Shown here piece after piece: positions 1 to 6,491 of a DNA stretch of 64,000 nucleotides. Position 1 is the first letter of the stretch, and the number at the start of each line of letters is the position of its first letter. Source of the DNA: Candidatus Aenigmatarchaeota archaeon (GTDB taxonomy: Archaea; Aenigmatarchaeota; Aenigmatarchaeia; JACPZZ01); contig JACQNZ010000006.1 in the NCBI GenBank assembly GCA_016202815.1, positions 1-64,000 of the forward strand, read 5' to 3'. The notes under the pieces were generated by a model, which ran no database searches, had not been told where the DNA came from, and worked only from the letters and a program-made list of their open reading frames with translations. The position numbers were made by a program, and so were the translations under genes.

Positions 1-138
1 TCCGCCCGGCGGGATTGAAATGACCTTGCTCGTCTGGGCGGACATGACCCCGCTAAACCACGCGTAAGAAATTCCAACCAAACCGACCGTGATCAGCAGC
101 AACATAACGAGCGCTATTACCGGGGTAATGGCTTTCAT
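1..138 (-). CDS. archaeal pilin-like secreted protein, N-terminal part (truncated by window edge)
   Basis: The 46 visible codons read MKAITPVIALVMLLLITVGL and continue into AWFSG and a Gln/Ser-rich stretch. A short basic start followed by about 20 hydrophobic residues is the class III signal peptide of archaeal type IV pilins, normally cut by a PibD/FlaK-type peptidase before the hydrophobic helix. The same N-terminus opens the two LamG pilins at 16470 and 36595, so this is a third member of that surface family. The body lies outside the window, so a LamG domain here is only a guess. The gene is too truncated to appear in the ORF track. Confidence 0.85.
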   Translation of the reverse strand, partial: MKAITPVIALVMLLLITVGLVGISYAWFSGVMSAQTSKVISIPPGG

Positions 139-314
139 GATTTAGTATTGTCCTTAGGCTGTTAAAAATTAGGGATGATGGGAGGCGGATTGGCAATTCG
201 TGAAGCCGATGCTAATTGGAACAGTCCGATGGAAAGGACAAGGGAGGCGGTCAAGGCTTGTCGGTGTTCGTCCATCCTGATGGAAGGAAAGTAGTTATAC
301 TGTATCACAGCTGG

Positions 315-348
315 TAAAATAAAAAGAATTGGCGGGGGCCGGGTTTGA
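315..348 (-). repeat. orphan tRNA 3'-end copy (att-like direct repeat, left copy)
   Basis: On the minus strand this reads as a tRNA 3' terminus: part of a T loop, T-stem CCGGC, acceptor CCCCGCC, discriminator A, then an AT-rich tail. No matching 5' portion follows upstream; the Fic coding region begins almost at once. The 34 nt match the end of the initiator tRNA at 1332-1365, with 16 identical flanking bases (taaaataaaaagaatt) and only four differences, all transitions. The two copies bracket the Fic gene, the geometry expected when an element integrates at a tRNA 3' end. It could also be a degenerate tRNA relic. Confidence 0.6.
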
Positions 349-358
349 TTCAATGGAT

Positions 359-1282
359 TCACACCGAAAATTCAAATTCTTCCATGTGTTCGATTATTAA
401 ACCTGCAAAAGGTTTGAGATTCCCTTTGTTGCCCGCTTCAAGCGCCTCGTAATACCTTCCTTTCCGCTTGTTCTGTATGTTTACCATTGGAAGGTTGTTC
501 TTCTTTAAAATAAAATTCAATAGAAGCCTTCCAACCCTTCCATTGCCGTCGCGGAAAGGGTGTATAGACTCGAAAGCGTGGTGGAAGTATGCTGCTACTG
601 CAACCGGATGGTACCTTTTCTTGTTTGCCCTGTACCATATCATCAGGCGCTTGAACTCGTTTTCAACATTTCCGGGCCTGGGGGGCGTAAACGTAGCGCC
701 CCTGACATAGACCTGCACATCCCTGAATTTTCCCGCGTGTTTCCAGAGGATGTTGTGCATGAGCAATCTGTGCAGTTTCAGCACAAACACCTTGCTGATG
801 TCGCCGGTGTAACGCATCATGTAATCAAATGCGTCCCTGTGGTTCTGGACTTCATTGATCTCCCGGATGGTTTTGCCTTCCGGGACGACCTTGTCAAAGA
901 GTATCAGGGCAGTCTCCTGCAGCGTTACTGTGGATCCCTCGATCGCGTTTGTGTCGTACGTGAATTTGGTTACGAAGTTTTCGTAGCGGTTCTTATGCAT
1001 CATTGCATCCCGCCGTCTTTTCAGGTAAAGGCCTTTTATCTCTATTATTCTGCCCCCCTGCTCCGCGGAAACCAGGTCCATTAACGGGTCTTCTGATTTT
1101 TTTGTTTCAGTGACCTTCTTTGTCAGTTCCGGTTTCCTCAGAGCCACACGGCGCTTTAGTTCGGCCTTTTCAAGGTCTTTGCCTATGTAAATTCTCTCCT
1201 TTTTCCACTTACCGCCTTTTCGCAGATTTGTAACTATGTAGAAATACGTCCCGCTTTTTTTCCTTTGCCTTTCCACGTACAT
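359..1282 (-). CDS. Fic-domain protein (predicted AMP transferase)
   Basis: A 307-residue Fic/DOC family protein. The catalytic motif HPFRDGNGRVGR is intact near residue 241, so nucleotidyl transfer (usually AMP) to a protein hydroxyl is plausible. An upstream helix contains TNAIEG, matching the [S/T]xxxE[G/N] inhibitory motif; because it lies N-terminal to the Fic core, this resembles self-inhibited class II enzymes. The first 60 residues are basic and may bind nucleic acid or a partner; no antitoxin gene is adjacent. It lies alone between two tRNA 3'-end repeats, suggesting horizontal arrival. The target is unknown. Confidence 0.9.
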   Translation of the reverse strand: MYVERQRKKSGTYFYIVTNLRKGGKWKKERIYIGKDLEKAELKRRVALRKPELTKKVTETKKSEDPLMDLVSAEQGGRIIEIKGLYLKRRRDAMMHKNRYENFVTKFTYDTNAIEGSTVTLQETALILFDKVVPEGKTIREINEVQNHRDAFDYMMRYTGDISKVFVLKLHRLLMHNILWKHAGKFRDVQVYVRGATFTPPRPGNVENEFKRLMIWYRANKKRYHPVAVAAYFHHAFESIHPFRDGNGRVGRLLLNFILKKNNLPMVNIQNKRKGRYYEALEAGNKGNLKPFAGLIIEHMEEFEFSV

Positions 1283-1382
1283 GCATAACTTATGGGCACA
1301 CGTAAATATTAATACGATTCGGGTGTGCCCATAAAATAAAAAGAATTAGCGAGGGCTGGATTTGAACCAGCGGCCTCCGGGT

Positions 1383-1444
1383 CACTTAGACTGTCTCCGG
1401 TTTCTTTTCCGTTGACGCTTTTCTTTTTCAAAAGAAAAGGGTCA
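1383..1444 (-). other. tRNA-iMet intron at canonical position 37/38 (62 nt)
   Basis: The exon junction forms a BHB: anticodon stem, 3-nt bulge TGA, a 4-bp helix CTCA/TAAG with one C-A mismatch, 3-nt bulge TAT, and an intron helix beginning GAC/GTC. Cutting after the second base of each bulge joins CTCATA to ACCCGG. The intron contains the hairpin core TTTCTTTTGAAAAAGAAA and a second small hairpin CGG..CCG. Length and core match the T-loop intron of tRNA-Leu at 40034-40095. Confidence 0.85.
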
Positions 1445-1473
1445 TATGAGCCCGACGAGCACTCCAGGCTGCT

Positions 1474-1503
1474 ATAAGGAACTTGAAATCGCATTTCAAA
1501 TTA
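1474..1503 (-). other. tRNA-iMet D-arm intron (about 30 nt)
   Basis: Between TAG (positions 8-10) and AGCAGCC the gene has about 30 extra nt that no tRNA D-arm can hold. They fold into a 10-bp hairpin, AATTTGAAAT against ATTTCAAGTT, with a GCG loop. GAGG/CCTT can form the central BHB helix, but the 5' bulge would be 4 nt, so the exact junction is uncertain by one or two bases. Confidence 0.7.
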
Positions 1504-1580
1504 CTACCTCGCTAACTGGAGTTCTATGTTAATAGACTAATTATAACTTAAATAAACAAATTATGGGTTGACCGGGGTGA

Positions 1581-2298
1581 TTGTATATAGTACTAACTTT
1601 AGGGATCGATGAAGCTGGGAGTGGGCTGTAAGTTCTGCTTTAGCCTCCCAAAAGGTGCTGTCATCGGCCCGTTAGTCGTCTGTGGCGCTGTGTTCGACGA
1701 ATCTGATCTGCCGAAACTGAAGGAGCTGGGAGTGAAGGATTCCAAATTACTTTCGCCGCCGCAGCGTGAGCGTTTGCGTGCCGGAATAGAGAAACTGGCA
1801 AAGGCCATCATAATCGAAAAGTTGCAGTCGTGGGACATCGACATAAGCCGCGGCAGCGGGACAGACCTCAACAGGCTCGAAACCCTGAAGTTTGTAAGCA
1901 TTGTGAACAGGGCGTTTGAAAGCCTGAGGGTCGGCAAGGTGGTCATAGACGCCCCTGACCCAAATCTGCCCAAATTCCGCTTAATGCTTGCCAGCCTGAT
2001 CAGGCGCGACAGCCTTGAAATGGTAGTCGAGCATCACGCAGACTTAAACCATATCGAGTGCTCCGCTGCGTCCATTATAGCGAAAACGGAAAGGGACTCC
2101 GACATCGAAAATTTGAAAACAAAGTACGGCGACTTCGGCGCAGGTTATCCGTCAGACCCGAAATGCGTGGAATGGCTGAAAAACCAGCTTGAACTCGGCA
2201 AATTACCGGACATCGTGCGCCACAGCTGGGACACGGTCGCGGTTTTGAAGGACAGGAAGCTGCAGAAAAGCCTGGAAAAATTCTTTGGAACGGGTTAA
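1581..2298 (+). CDS. rnhB: ribonuclease HII, coding sequence interrupted by a 31-nt BHB-type intron
   Basis: RNase HII cleaves RNA in RNA/DNA hybrids. The ORF-track start at 1609 gives a protein lacking the invariant N-terminal DEAGRG. That motif is present just upstream in another frame: GIDEAG ends at 1621, and GAVIGPLVV resumes after 31 extra nt. Removing 1622-1652 gives GIDEAGRGAVIGP and one frame of 228 residues. The rest is normal: VVIDAPD, HHADLNHIECSAASIIAK and the GYPSDP region. The only in-frame start upstream of the motif and after a stop is TTG at 1581, next to GGGGTGA; a TATA-like TTATAACTTAAATAA lies near 1541. If splicing does not occur, this is a pseudogene without two catalytic acids. 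Confidence 0.8.
1622..1652 (+). other. predicted mRNA intron in rnhB with bulge-helix-bulge splice sites
   Basis: The exon-intron borders fold as a BHB: intron helix GGGCT/AGCCT (one G-U), 3-nt bulge AGT, central 4-bp helix TGGG/CCCA, 3-nt bulge AAA. Canonical cuts after the second base of each bulge remove exactly 31 nt and create the AGA (Arg) codon of DEAGRG. The outer exon helix is weak: one C-G pair next to the bulge, then GATGA/TCATC beyond an internal loop. No transcript data are available. Confidence 0.7.
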
Positions 2299-2358
2299 AG
2301 TCATCCATACAATGCAGCACAGGCCGAAGGATAACTTTATGAACAATAATTAACATGG

Positions 2359-2377
2359 TATTAATGTGATATTAATA
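2359..2377 (+). promoter_or_regulatory. inverted-repeat operator candidate at the antitoxin start
   Basis: TATTAAT-GTGAT-ATTAATA is a perfect 7-bp inverted repeat with a 5-nt spacer that ends on the antitoxin ATG. Position and symmetry suit autoregulation by the antitoxin; GTGAT may also serve as the ribosome binding site. Confidence 0.5.
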
Positions 2378-2619
2378 TGGTAAAGGCGATCGTAGACATA
2401 AGCGAGAAGGCTAACAGGGTGTTGAATATTGTAAAGGCAGAATACGGGTTGAAGGATAAGTCGGAGGCCATAAACAAGGTGGTTGAGAAGTTCGAAGAAT
2501 TTGGCATGGGAGAGGAGGTCCGGCCCGAATATATCAAGAAACTTAGGCGGATACAACGGGAGAAAACCATAAGGGTCGGAAGCGCGGAAGATTTCCGCAA
2601 AAGATACGGATTAGAATAA
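2377..2619 (+). CDS. DUF2683-type antitoxin
   Basis: An 80-residue protein starting MVKAIVDISEKANRVLNIVK, followed by a helical region (DKSEAINKVVEKFEE) and a basic C-terminus ending RKRYGLE. This is the DUF2683 pattern seen in archaea next to RelE toxins: an N-terminal ribbon-helix-helix-like DNA-binding part and a toxin-wrapping tail. It ends one base before the RelE-like gene at 2621, and an inverted repeat overlaps its start codon. The family call is from memory of the motif; the antitoxin role follows from the pairing. Confidence 0.8.
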   Translation: MVKAIVDISEKANRVLNIVKAEYGLKDKSEAINKVVEKFEEFGMGEEVRPEYIKKLRRIQREKTIRVGSAEDFRKRYGLE

Positions 2620-2620
2620 A

Positions 2621-2884
2621 ATGTATACGGTCAGCAGCAGGCCGAAAATCGATGAGATATTCGGAAGGCTGGCAAAGAAAAACCCAAAACAACTGGGAAT
2701 CATATCAAAGAAGCTCGGCGAGGTTCTGCAAAACCCTTACAGGTTCAAACCTTTGGGCAACGTTATGAAAGGCTTCAGGCGGGTTCACATAGACAAGAGC
2801 TTTGTGCTGGTTTATTCTGTAGACGAGGAAAACAAGACCGTAATACTGGAAGACTTTGATCATCATGACAATATTTATCGGTGA
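2621..2884 (+). CDS. RelE/ParE-family toxin
   Basis: An 87-residue protein with the RelE fold pattern: an early helix pair (LAKKNPKQLGIISKKLGEVLQNP), then YRFKPLGNVMKGFRRVHIDKSFVLVYSVDEENKTVILEDF, the strand-rich half that binds mRNA on the ribosome in RelE toxins, ending DHHDNIYR. The Arg/Lys-rich GFRRVHID region and the terminal H..H..Y match active toxins. Spacing to the antitoxin is one base, so translation is coupled. This pair is not closely similar to the second RelE pair at 23.2-23.7 kb. Confidence 0.85.
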   Translation: MYTVSSRPKIDEIFGRLAKKNPKQLGIISKKLGEVLQNPYRFKPLGNVMKGFRRVHIDKSFVLVYSVDEENKTVILEDFDHHDNIYR

Positions 2885-2950
2885 TCTGCGGTGTTGGAAT
2901 TCCCTGGAAGTTTAAAGAAGTTGAGTGAATAACTATTCTCTGGTGTAATT

Positions 2951-3799
2951 GTGGTTAGGGACCTGTCGAAAGGGCTGTTCAGTCTTATCCGGCCGGTAAA
3001 CTGTGTGATGTCGGCAATAGCGCTGCCCGTGGCCTTTGTGTTTTTAACCGGATTCGACAGGCTCGCCGGCTTCGGGAAGGAGATGCTCATAGGGCCTGTG
3101 GTCGTTTTTTTCATGTGCGCAGGCGGCAACGCGCTTAATGACGTCGTCGACTTGAGGATAGACAGGATAAACAAGCCTTCGCGTCCCATACCGTCCGGGA
3201 TGATAACAAAAAAGCAGGCGTTTCTATTTTCTGTCCTGATGTTTTTGGCGTGCATAGCAGCGGCGAGCGTTGTGTCAAAAGTTTTCCTTGTCGCTGCCGT
3301 CACAGGCACTCTGGTACTCGGATTCTACGATATGTTTTCAAAATCATTGGGCGTTCTGGGCAACATGATCGTGTCATTGGTCATTGGGTCGCCGTTCATG
3401 ATAATCGGCATGGTCACGGGCGAGACGCACAGGGCGGTTTTTCTGGCCATTGCCGCCGCGGCTATAACGTTCGGCCGCGAGCTTGTGAAAAGTATCGAGG
3501 ATGTGAAGGGCGACCTTGTTGTCGGCAGGTTTTCACTGCCTGCGAAATACGGGAAAAGAAAAACCATGCTTGTTGCGTCAGCGTCGATTCTCGTGGGCTC
3601 TGTTTCACTGATATATTTGCGCGCGTTTTACGGCAACCTTTACCTGCTGTTTTTGATCCCGGCGCTGTACAAGTTTTCTTCTGCGATAATCCAGCCCGTT
3701 CGGATGACGCCGTCGAAGGCCGGAAAATTTTCAAAGGACATAAAGACAGGAAGCGCGATAACGATAATTGCACTTCTGGCCGGCAGCTTGTTCGTATAA
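2951..3799 (+). CDS. UbiA-family prenyltransferase, predicted digeranylgeranylglyceryl phosphate synthase
   Basis: A 282-residue integral membrane protein with about nine hydrophobic segments. The first Asp-rich motif, NDVVDLRIDRINKPSRPIPSG, and the second, EDVKGD followed by LPAKYGKRK, are both intact. In archaea this UbiA subgroup adds the second geranylgeranyl chain to GGGP at the membrane, the second committed step of ether lipid synthesis. The convergent neighbour is GGGP synthase, the preceding step, which supports that assignment over quinone or heme prenyltransferases. The start is GTG. Confidence 0.85.
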   Translation: MVRDLSKGLFSLIRPVNCVMSAIALPVAFVFLTGFDRLAGFGKEMLIGPVVVFFMCAGGNALNDVVDLRIDRINKPSRPIPSGMITKKQAFLFSVLMFLACIAAASVVSKVFLVAAVTGTLVLGFYDMFSKSLGVLGNMIVSLVIGSPFMIIGMVTGETHRAVFLAIAAAAITFGRELVKSIEDVKGDLVVGRFSLPAKYGKRKTMLVASASILVGSVSLIYLRAFYGNLYLLFLIPALYKFSSAIIQPVRMTPSKAGKFSKDIKTGSAITIIALLAGSLFV

Positions 3800-3803
3800 A
3801 AAT

Positions 3804-3839
3804 CTAAACCGATGCCATACTAAATAGCATCGGTTTTAG
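3804..3839. terminator. bidirectional hairpin terminator between convergent lipid genes
   Basis: AAACCGATGC (3806-3815) pairs perfectly with GCATCGGTTT (3827-3836) across an 11-nt AT-rich loop, lying between the 3' ends of two convergent genes. An intrinsic-type terminator or RNA 3'-end stabiliser serving both directions is the simplest reading. Confidence 0.6.
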
Positions 3840-3842
3840 GCA

Positions 3843-4616
3843 TCAGACTTTCTCTTTTCCGGCCTGTTTTATCGCATCTGCCATCTTCTTGATCTTGTCA
3901 GGATCGCCGTTTAATTCAAATGCCGTACCGATATGTATGCCGTCAGCGCCCGCCCGGATGATTTCCCCGGCCTGCTCAGGCTGCCGCACGCCGCCCGCGT
4001 AAAAATACGGGACAGACAGGACATTGCTCACAGCCTTCACCAGCGCGGTTGGAGCGGGATCCGGTGCGCCCGAGCCTGAATCCGTCACTATCAGCCGCGC
4101 GCCCATGTACTCGCCCGCCAGCGCCGAGGCAGCGGCTAAGTCGGGCCTCGACCGCGGGACAAGGTTGGCGTTCGTTAACCATCCGACGGCCATGCCCGGT
4201 TCTAAAATCACATAACCTGTTGGTATGCATTCGATGCCGGCCTTTTTTGCAACAGGCGCGCCCTGTATCTGTGCTGTGGAACTCCAGTAATTGTCGCGGG
4301 AATTTATCAGGTACATGAAGTAAAGCGCATCGGCGTATTCCGTTATCGTTCCCACATTGCCTGGGAAAAGGACAACCGGAATGGAAACGTTTTCCTTTAT
4401 GATTTTCACTGTATTGTCAAGCACTTCGCCCTGCGCGCCTATTGTCCCGCCGACAAGTATTATGTCCGCGCCCGATTCCTCGGAAAGCTTCGCTATCCTG
4501 TCAGGTTTCTCGGGCACATTCTTGTCCGGGTCTATCAGAGTAAGCAGCAAAGCGCCTTCTTTCTCTATCTTGTCGTTAATGTAATTTTCAACCTTTCCCG
4601 GCTTCATGGTTCTCAC
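3843..4616 (-). CDS. geranylgeranylglyceryl phosphate synthase
   Basis: A 257-residue TIM-barrel protein of the GGGP/PcrB family, which joins geranylgeranyl diphosphate to sn-glycerol-1-phosphate, the step that sets archaeal lipid stereochemistry. Visible signatures are LLTLIDPDKN near the N-terminus, ADIILVGGTIG, VVLFPGN, ECIPTGYVILEPGMAVGW, LIVTDSGSGA, YFYAGGVR and ADGIHIGTAFE; the glycines and the E-P-G-(x)-A-V-G loop bind phosphate. Length is normal. It converges on the UbiA gene and shares its terminator hairpin. The call is firm at family level. Confidence 0.93.
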   Translation of the reverse strand: MRTMKPGKVENYINDKIEKEGALLLTLIDPDKNVPEKPDRIAKLSEESGADIILVGGTIGAQGEVLDNTVKIIKENVSIPVVLFPGNVGTITEYADALYFMYLINSRDNYWSSTAQIQGAPVAKKAGIECIPTGYVILEPGMAVGWLTNANLVPRSRPDLAAASALAGEYMGARLIVTDSGSGAPDPAPTALVKAVSNVLSVPYFYAGGVRQPEQAGEIIRAGADGIHIGTAFELNGDPDKIKKMADAIKQAGKEKV

Positions 4617-4701
4617 GCATCAATTTGGCAAGTGCCATTAAAAACCATAGGTGATGCAATGATTAATAAATGGGTAAAATGATGTATTCTTTGATATCCC
4701 G

Positions 4702-4941
4702 ATGACAGACGAGCAAAAGGCCGTTTTAATCGCCTTGGTAACAGGCCTGCTGGCCGGTTTCTTTTCAAAAAGCGCCGGCAGCGGCCTTGGTTTAATCGTC
4801 GGCGCAATTGCCGCGTACGCCTTAAGCAATCTGCAAAAAACGCTTTTCAGGGAGAAAAAACAGGGCTGGTCGGTTGGAAACGTGGTATCGCCTTATATTT
4901 TTACATGGATAATAACATGGATAATCCTGGTCAATATTTGA
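4702..4941 (+). CDS. archaeal EMC6-like small membrane protein
   Basis: 79 residues with three hydrophobic segments: residues 7-25 (Gly-rich), 28-43, and a Trp/Ile-rich C-terminal helix (YIFTWIITWIILVN). The GWSVGNVVSPYIFTWIITW region resembles the archaeal Emc6-type family, related to a subunit of the eukaryotic ER membrane protein complex that inserts membrane proteins. Family recognition is by pattern and is moderate. The gene stands alone, divergent from GGGP synthase, with an AT-rich promoter-like stretch before the ATG. Confidence 0.6.
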   Translation: MTDEQKAVLIALVTGLLAGFFSKSAGSGLGLIVGAIAAYALSNLQKTLFREKKQGWSVGNVVSPYIFTWIITWIILVNI

Positions 4942-5037
4942 AACGGTTTTTACAAAAAGGGAATGAAATGAAAGGTGTTGGGAAACCAAAAATGTTTTTG
5001 GGGTTCCTAAAGACCTTTTTACAAAAAGGGATTTAGA
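4942..5037 (+). repeat. copies of a dispersed intergenic repeat upstream of aspS
   Basis: Two similar units occur here: GGTTTTTACAAAAAGGG and, further on, GACCTTTTTACAAAAAGGG, the second preceded by TTTTTGGGG. The same order of blocks occurs inside the 5' end of scpA (22337-22390), and a partial copy lies near 43660. The CCTTTT/AAAAGG arms make each unit a short hairpin. It lies directly against the aspS start, so it may form part of that gene's leader. Confidence 0.5.
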
Positions 5038-6348
5038 ATGGAACGGAATTACGCTGCAGAAATAACGCCTTCAATGGACGGCAATACGGTAAGCGTCTAC
5101 GGCTGGGTCGAGTCAATCAGGGATTTGGGCAGCTTGAAGTTCATCGTTCTGCGCGACATGAGCGGCACAATCCAGATGGTTGTGAAGAAAGGGGCGGTCG
5201 ATGAGAAGACAGCGGAAAAGATAGGCAGCCTGTCCCGCGAATATGCTGTAAAGGTGCGCGGGTTGGTGAAGAAAAACGAGAAGGCGGCAGGCGGCCGCGA
5301 GCTTTTACCAAAGGACGTTGAGATTGTCGCAGTCTCGGACACTAACTTTCCGACAGACATAACGGACAAGACAAAATCGCATCTCGACACGAGGCTGGAC
5401 TGGCGTCCTTTGGACCTGCGCAACGTTAAAAACGCAGCCATCTTCCGGTTGCAGTCAAAGATCGTAAACGCTTTCCATACTTTTTTCCACAGCCGCGGTT
5501 TCGTACACACGTTCACGCCATCGATAATGGGAAACCCGGCCGAAAGCGGGTCTGAGGTTTTTCCTGTCGTTTATTTTAACAGGCAGGCGTTTTTGCGCCA
5601 GGACCCGCAATTGCACCGTCAGCTGGCAGTGGCCGGCGGCCTGGACAAAATTTATGAGATCGGGCCCAGCTGGCGCGCTGAGTTAAGCCACACGCAAAAA
5701 CATTTGTGCGAGCACCGCACGTGCGCGGCCGAGATAGGTTTCATCGATAATGAATACGACGTGATAAAGCTCGAAGAGTCGCTGATAGTGCACATATTCA
5801 AGACGCTTTCGGAGACCGCAAAGGACGAACTGGACGCGCTTGGCGTAAGGATCACGGTTCCGAAATCGCCGTTCCCGGTGCTGGAGTTCCCGGAAATTTA
5901 CGGCATCCTCGAATCCTTGGGCAAAAAGTTAAAGCGCGGCGAGGATTTGGATACAGAATCGGACAAGCTGCTGGCAAAATACGTCATGGAAAAGTACAAT
6001 TCGGAGTTTTTCTTCGTGAACAAGATACCTTTCTCGATAAAGCCGTTTTACGTCATGCGCGACGGTAATTCGGATTACGCCCGCAGCGTCGACCTGTATT
6101 ATAGGGAAATCGAAATGTCTTCGGGCGGCCAGCGCGAGAACCGCTACGACCAATTGATGGGAAACATAAAGGAGAAAAAACTCGACGCTGCGGGCTTGGA
6201 ATGGTTCACGAAGTTCTTTAAATTTTCCGTCCCTCCCCACGGAGGTTTCTCAATAGGTATAGAGCGATTAACAAAACAAATTGCCGGCTTGGATAATGTT
6301 CGAGAAACCGTGTTATTCCCAAGAGACCCGGAAAGGCTGGTGCCGTGA
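5038..6348 (+). CDS. aspS: aspartyl-tRNA synthetase, archaeal type
   Basis: 436 residues: an N-terminal OB-fold anticodon-binding domain (VSVYGWVESIRDLGSLKFIVLRD) and a class II catalytic core. Motif 2 is visible as the EIGPSWRAE region and motif 3 as GGFSIGIERL near the C-terminus; FLRQDPQLHRQ and SGSEVFPV are family markers. Length and absence of the bacterial insertion place it with archaeal/eukaryotic AspRS. Whether it also charges tRNA-Asn cannot be decided: the anticodon-domain position used for that has Glu, neither the typical His nor Trp. A dispersed repeat abuts the start. Confidence 0.95.
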   Translation: MERNYAAEITPSMDGNTVSVYGWVESIRDLGSLKFIVLRDMSGTIQMVVKKGAVDEKTAEKIGSLSREYAVKVRGLVKKNEKAAGGRELLPKDVEIVAVSDTNFPTDITDKTKSHLDTRLDWRPLDLRNVKNAAIFRLQSKIVNAFHTFFHSRGFVHTFTPSIMGNPAESGSEVFPVVYFNRQAFLRQDPQLHRQLAVAGGLDKIYEIGPSWRAELSHTQKHLCEHRTCAAEIGFIDNEYDVIKLEESLIVHIFKTLSETAKDELDALGVRITVPKSPFPVLEFPEIYGILESLGKKLKRGEDLDTESDKLLAKYVMEKYNSEFFFVNKIPFSIKPFYVMRDGNSDYARSVDLYYREIEMSSGGQRENRYDQLMGNIKEKKLDAAGLEWFTKFFKFSVPPHGGFSIGIERLTKQIAGLDNVRETVLFPRDPERLVP

Positions 6349-6357
6349 AAATAGAAA

Positions 6358-6486
6358 TTAATATCGTTCAGGCCTTTCCCTTTCAAAAGGTTTCGCGCCT
6401 TTTGCCGATCCAAATGATTTTTCTATGAGTTTTGATTTCTTTTTTGATCCGGTATTGGATTGCGGCTCCATACAGATATCCGGCAT
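6358..6486 (-). CDS. small basic 42-residue ORF downstream of purQ
   Basis: Too short for the ORF track. ATG at 6486 lies five bases after the purQ stop, with AAGTGA just upstream as a possible Shine-Dalgarno. It encodes MPDICMEPQSNTGSKKKSKL, then IEKSFGSAKGAKPFERERPE and RY. The C-terminal FGSAKGAKPFERE resembles tails of VapB-type antitoxins, but no N-terminal DNA-binding part is present. It fills the 140-base gap between purQ and aspS and could be a real small gene or the relic of one. Confidence 0.4.
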   Translation of the reverse strand: MPDICMEPQSNTGSKKKSKLIEKSFGSAKGAKPFERERPERY

Positions 6487-6491
6487 TTGAG

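Larger units (their letters stand above)
1347..1513 (-). tRNA. initiator tRNA-Met (CAU) with two introns
   Basis: Assembled by eye: acceptor AGCGAGG/CCTCGCT with discriminator A, D-stem GAGC/GCTC, anticodon stem TCGGG/CCCGG around loop CTCATAA, variable AGGCC, T-arm GCTGG-TTCAAAT-CCAGC. The A1-U72 pair and three consecutive G-C pairs next to the anticodon loop are archaeal initiator tRNA hallmarks. The gene needs two interruptions removed, 62 nt at 37/38 and about 30 nt in the D-arm, giving a 75-nt mature tRNA. CCA is not encoded. A T-rich tail follows the 3' end. The ORF track shows only a spurious 61-aa ORF here. Confidence 0.88.

Noticed and set aside
331-348. A split-tRNA 3' half gene, as in Nanoarchaeum
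   Set aside because: Only the T-loop to acceptor is present, with no leader pairing sequence and no 5' half found in the window; duplication of the neighbouring tRNA end explains it better.
1609-1650. ATG at 1609 as the true start of RNase HII
   Set aside because: It gives an N-terminus (MKLGVGCKFCF) unlike any RNase HII and loses the catalytic Asp and Glu that are encoded just upstream in the other frame.
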